The notes beneath the pieces were generated by a model, which was not told the DNA's origin, made no database searches, and saw only the letters and a program-made list of their open reading frames with translations. This document shows positions 63,661 to 64,000 of a stretch of 64,000 nucleotides of DNA, piece by piece. The position numbers and the translations under genes are program-made. The stretch's first letter is position 1; the number at the start of each line of letters is the position of its first letter. Source of the DNA: Taudactylus pleione (taxonomy: Eukaryota > Chordata > Amphibia > Anura > Myobatrachidae); assembly GCA_031769625.1 (NCBI GenBank), contig JAUIMM010000698.1, forward strand, positions 1,352,001-1,416,000. Reading direction: 5' to 3'.

Positions 63661-64000
63661 TCCCCTTTTACACCAAAATCCCAGGTCCGACCCGGGAATT
63701 TAAACACTGGTCAATCCTGGGTCGAACCCGGCTTCAGACTCCGTTTACACTGCAACTCAACTCAACCCGGGTTGTTCCCGTTTACACTGAACCTGGGTGT
63801 CATTAAAAATTTACTTTTTTAAGGGCTGACAAAGATGAGGTCACAAAAGGCAACAAAAGGGAGGGGTGGGACTGCTCACAGCATTGCAGCAATGATGGCA
63901 GACTGCATTTCTGGCTGTGGCAAGCTGAGCATTAGCCTGCATTTGTAGCTGCTGGTCAGGCTGTGGTGCAGGCTGCATTTCTGGCTGTGGCAAGCTGAGC
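63661..64000. mobile_element. Start of a CCCCTTTTACACC element with satellite, cut by window end
   Basis: CCCCTTTTACACCAAAATCC, GTCCGACCCGGG and AACCCGGGTTG match the termini and body motifs of 11610-11784. From about 63895, GCATTTCTGGCTGTGGCAAG plus CTGAGC occurs twice about 69 bp apart, the start of a tandem array that continues past the window. Confidence 0.6.

Noticed and set aside
1..64000. tRNA or rRNA genes
   Set aside because: I looked for A/B-box-like pairs and conserved rRNA motifs by eye and saw none. A covariance-model scan would be decisive.
1..64000. Endogenous retrovirus with LTRs
   Set aside because: No paired long direct repeats, primer-binding site, or gag/pol-type protease or integrase motifs were noticed. 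The only reverse transcriptase is of non-LTR L2 type.

Overview
This window looks like intergenic or intronic DNA from a large, repeat-rich vertebrate genome, most likely a frog or toad (Anura). The grounds are a nonfunctional L2-clade LINE and its 3' tail fragments, several Tc1/mariner transposon copies, many short non-autonomous DNA transposons with 3-bp (PIF/Harbinger-like) or 8-bp (hAT) target duplications, long TA/GT microsatellites, and no bacterial-style gene packing. The species is not named because the sequence alone does not settle it. I found no host protein-coding gene, rRNA or tRNA that I can support. The only recognisable protein-coding sequences are transposase and reverse-transcriptase relics.

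Layout. 0-10 kb: the end of a GGGCCTGATTCAGA-terminated element, TA/GT microsatellites around a near-perfect hairpin, several TWA-type MITEs, and a hAT-like element with internal satellite. 11-16 kb: two minisatellites (about 40 bp and about 33 bp periods) and the first 'palindrome-chain' element (15542-16028). 17.6-18.1 kb: a GC-rich block of unknown nature. 18.8-24.8 kb: a transposon cluster with three Tc1/mariner copies (one split by a nested element) and elements carrying telomere-like TTAGGG/TTAGGC tracts. 26.4-32.3 kb: a nested MITE pair, two more palindrome-chain elements and two more telomere-like elements. 33.5-36.9 kb: TC-rich DNA, a 401-bp MITE, a 29-bp-period satellite inside a hAT-like element, and L2 tail sequence. 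37-43.9 kb: Tc1 fragments, nested MITEs, and hAT and Tc1 elements nearly abutting. 44-52 kb: mostly featureless sequence with a small minisatellite, a possible CTCF site, a possible conserved noncoding stretch and a 246-bp hairpin. 52.3-55.7 kb: the L2 LINE on the minus strand, interrupted by a hAT MITE. 55.7-64 kb: a TA-flanked hairpin, a second 29-bp satellite, another telomere-like element, a hAT element with perfect 8-bp duplications, and the start of a final repeat that leaves the window.

The sequences do not form a pathway. They record successive insertions, and at least six nestings can be read directly. The most unusual structure is the palindrome-chain family: about ten consecutive hairpins fill each element, and the stems stay paired even where copies differ in sequence. 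The second is the repeated occurrence of telomere-like tracts inside dispersed elements.
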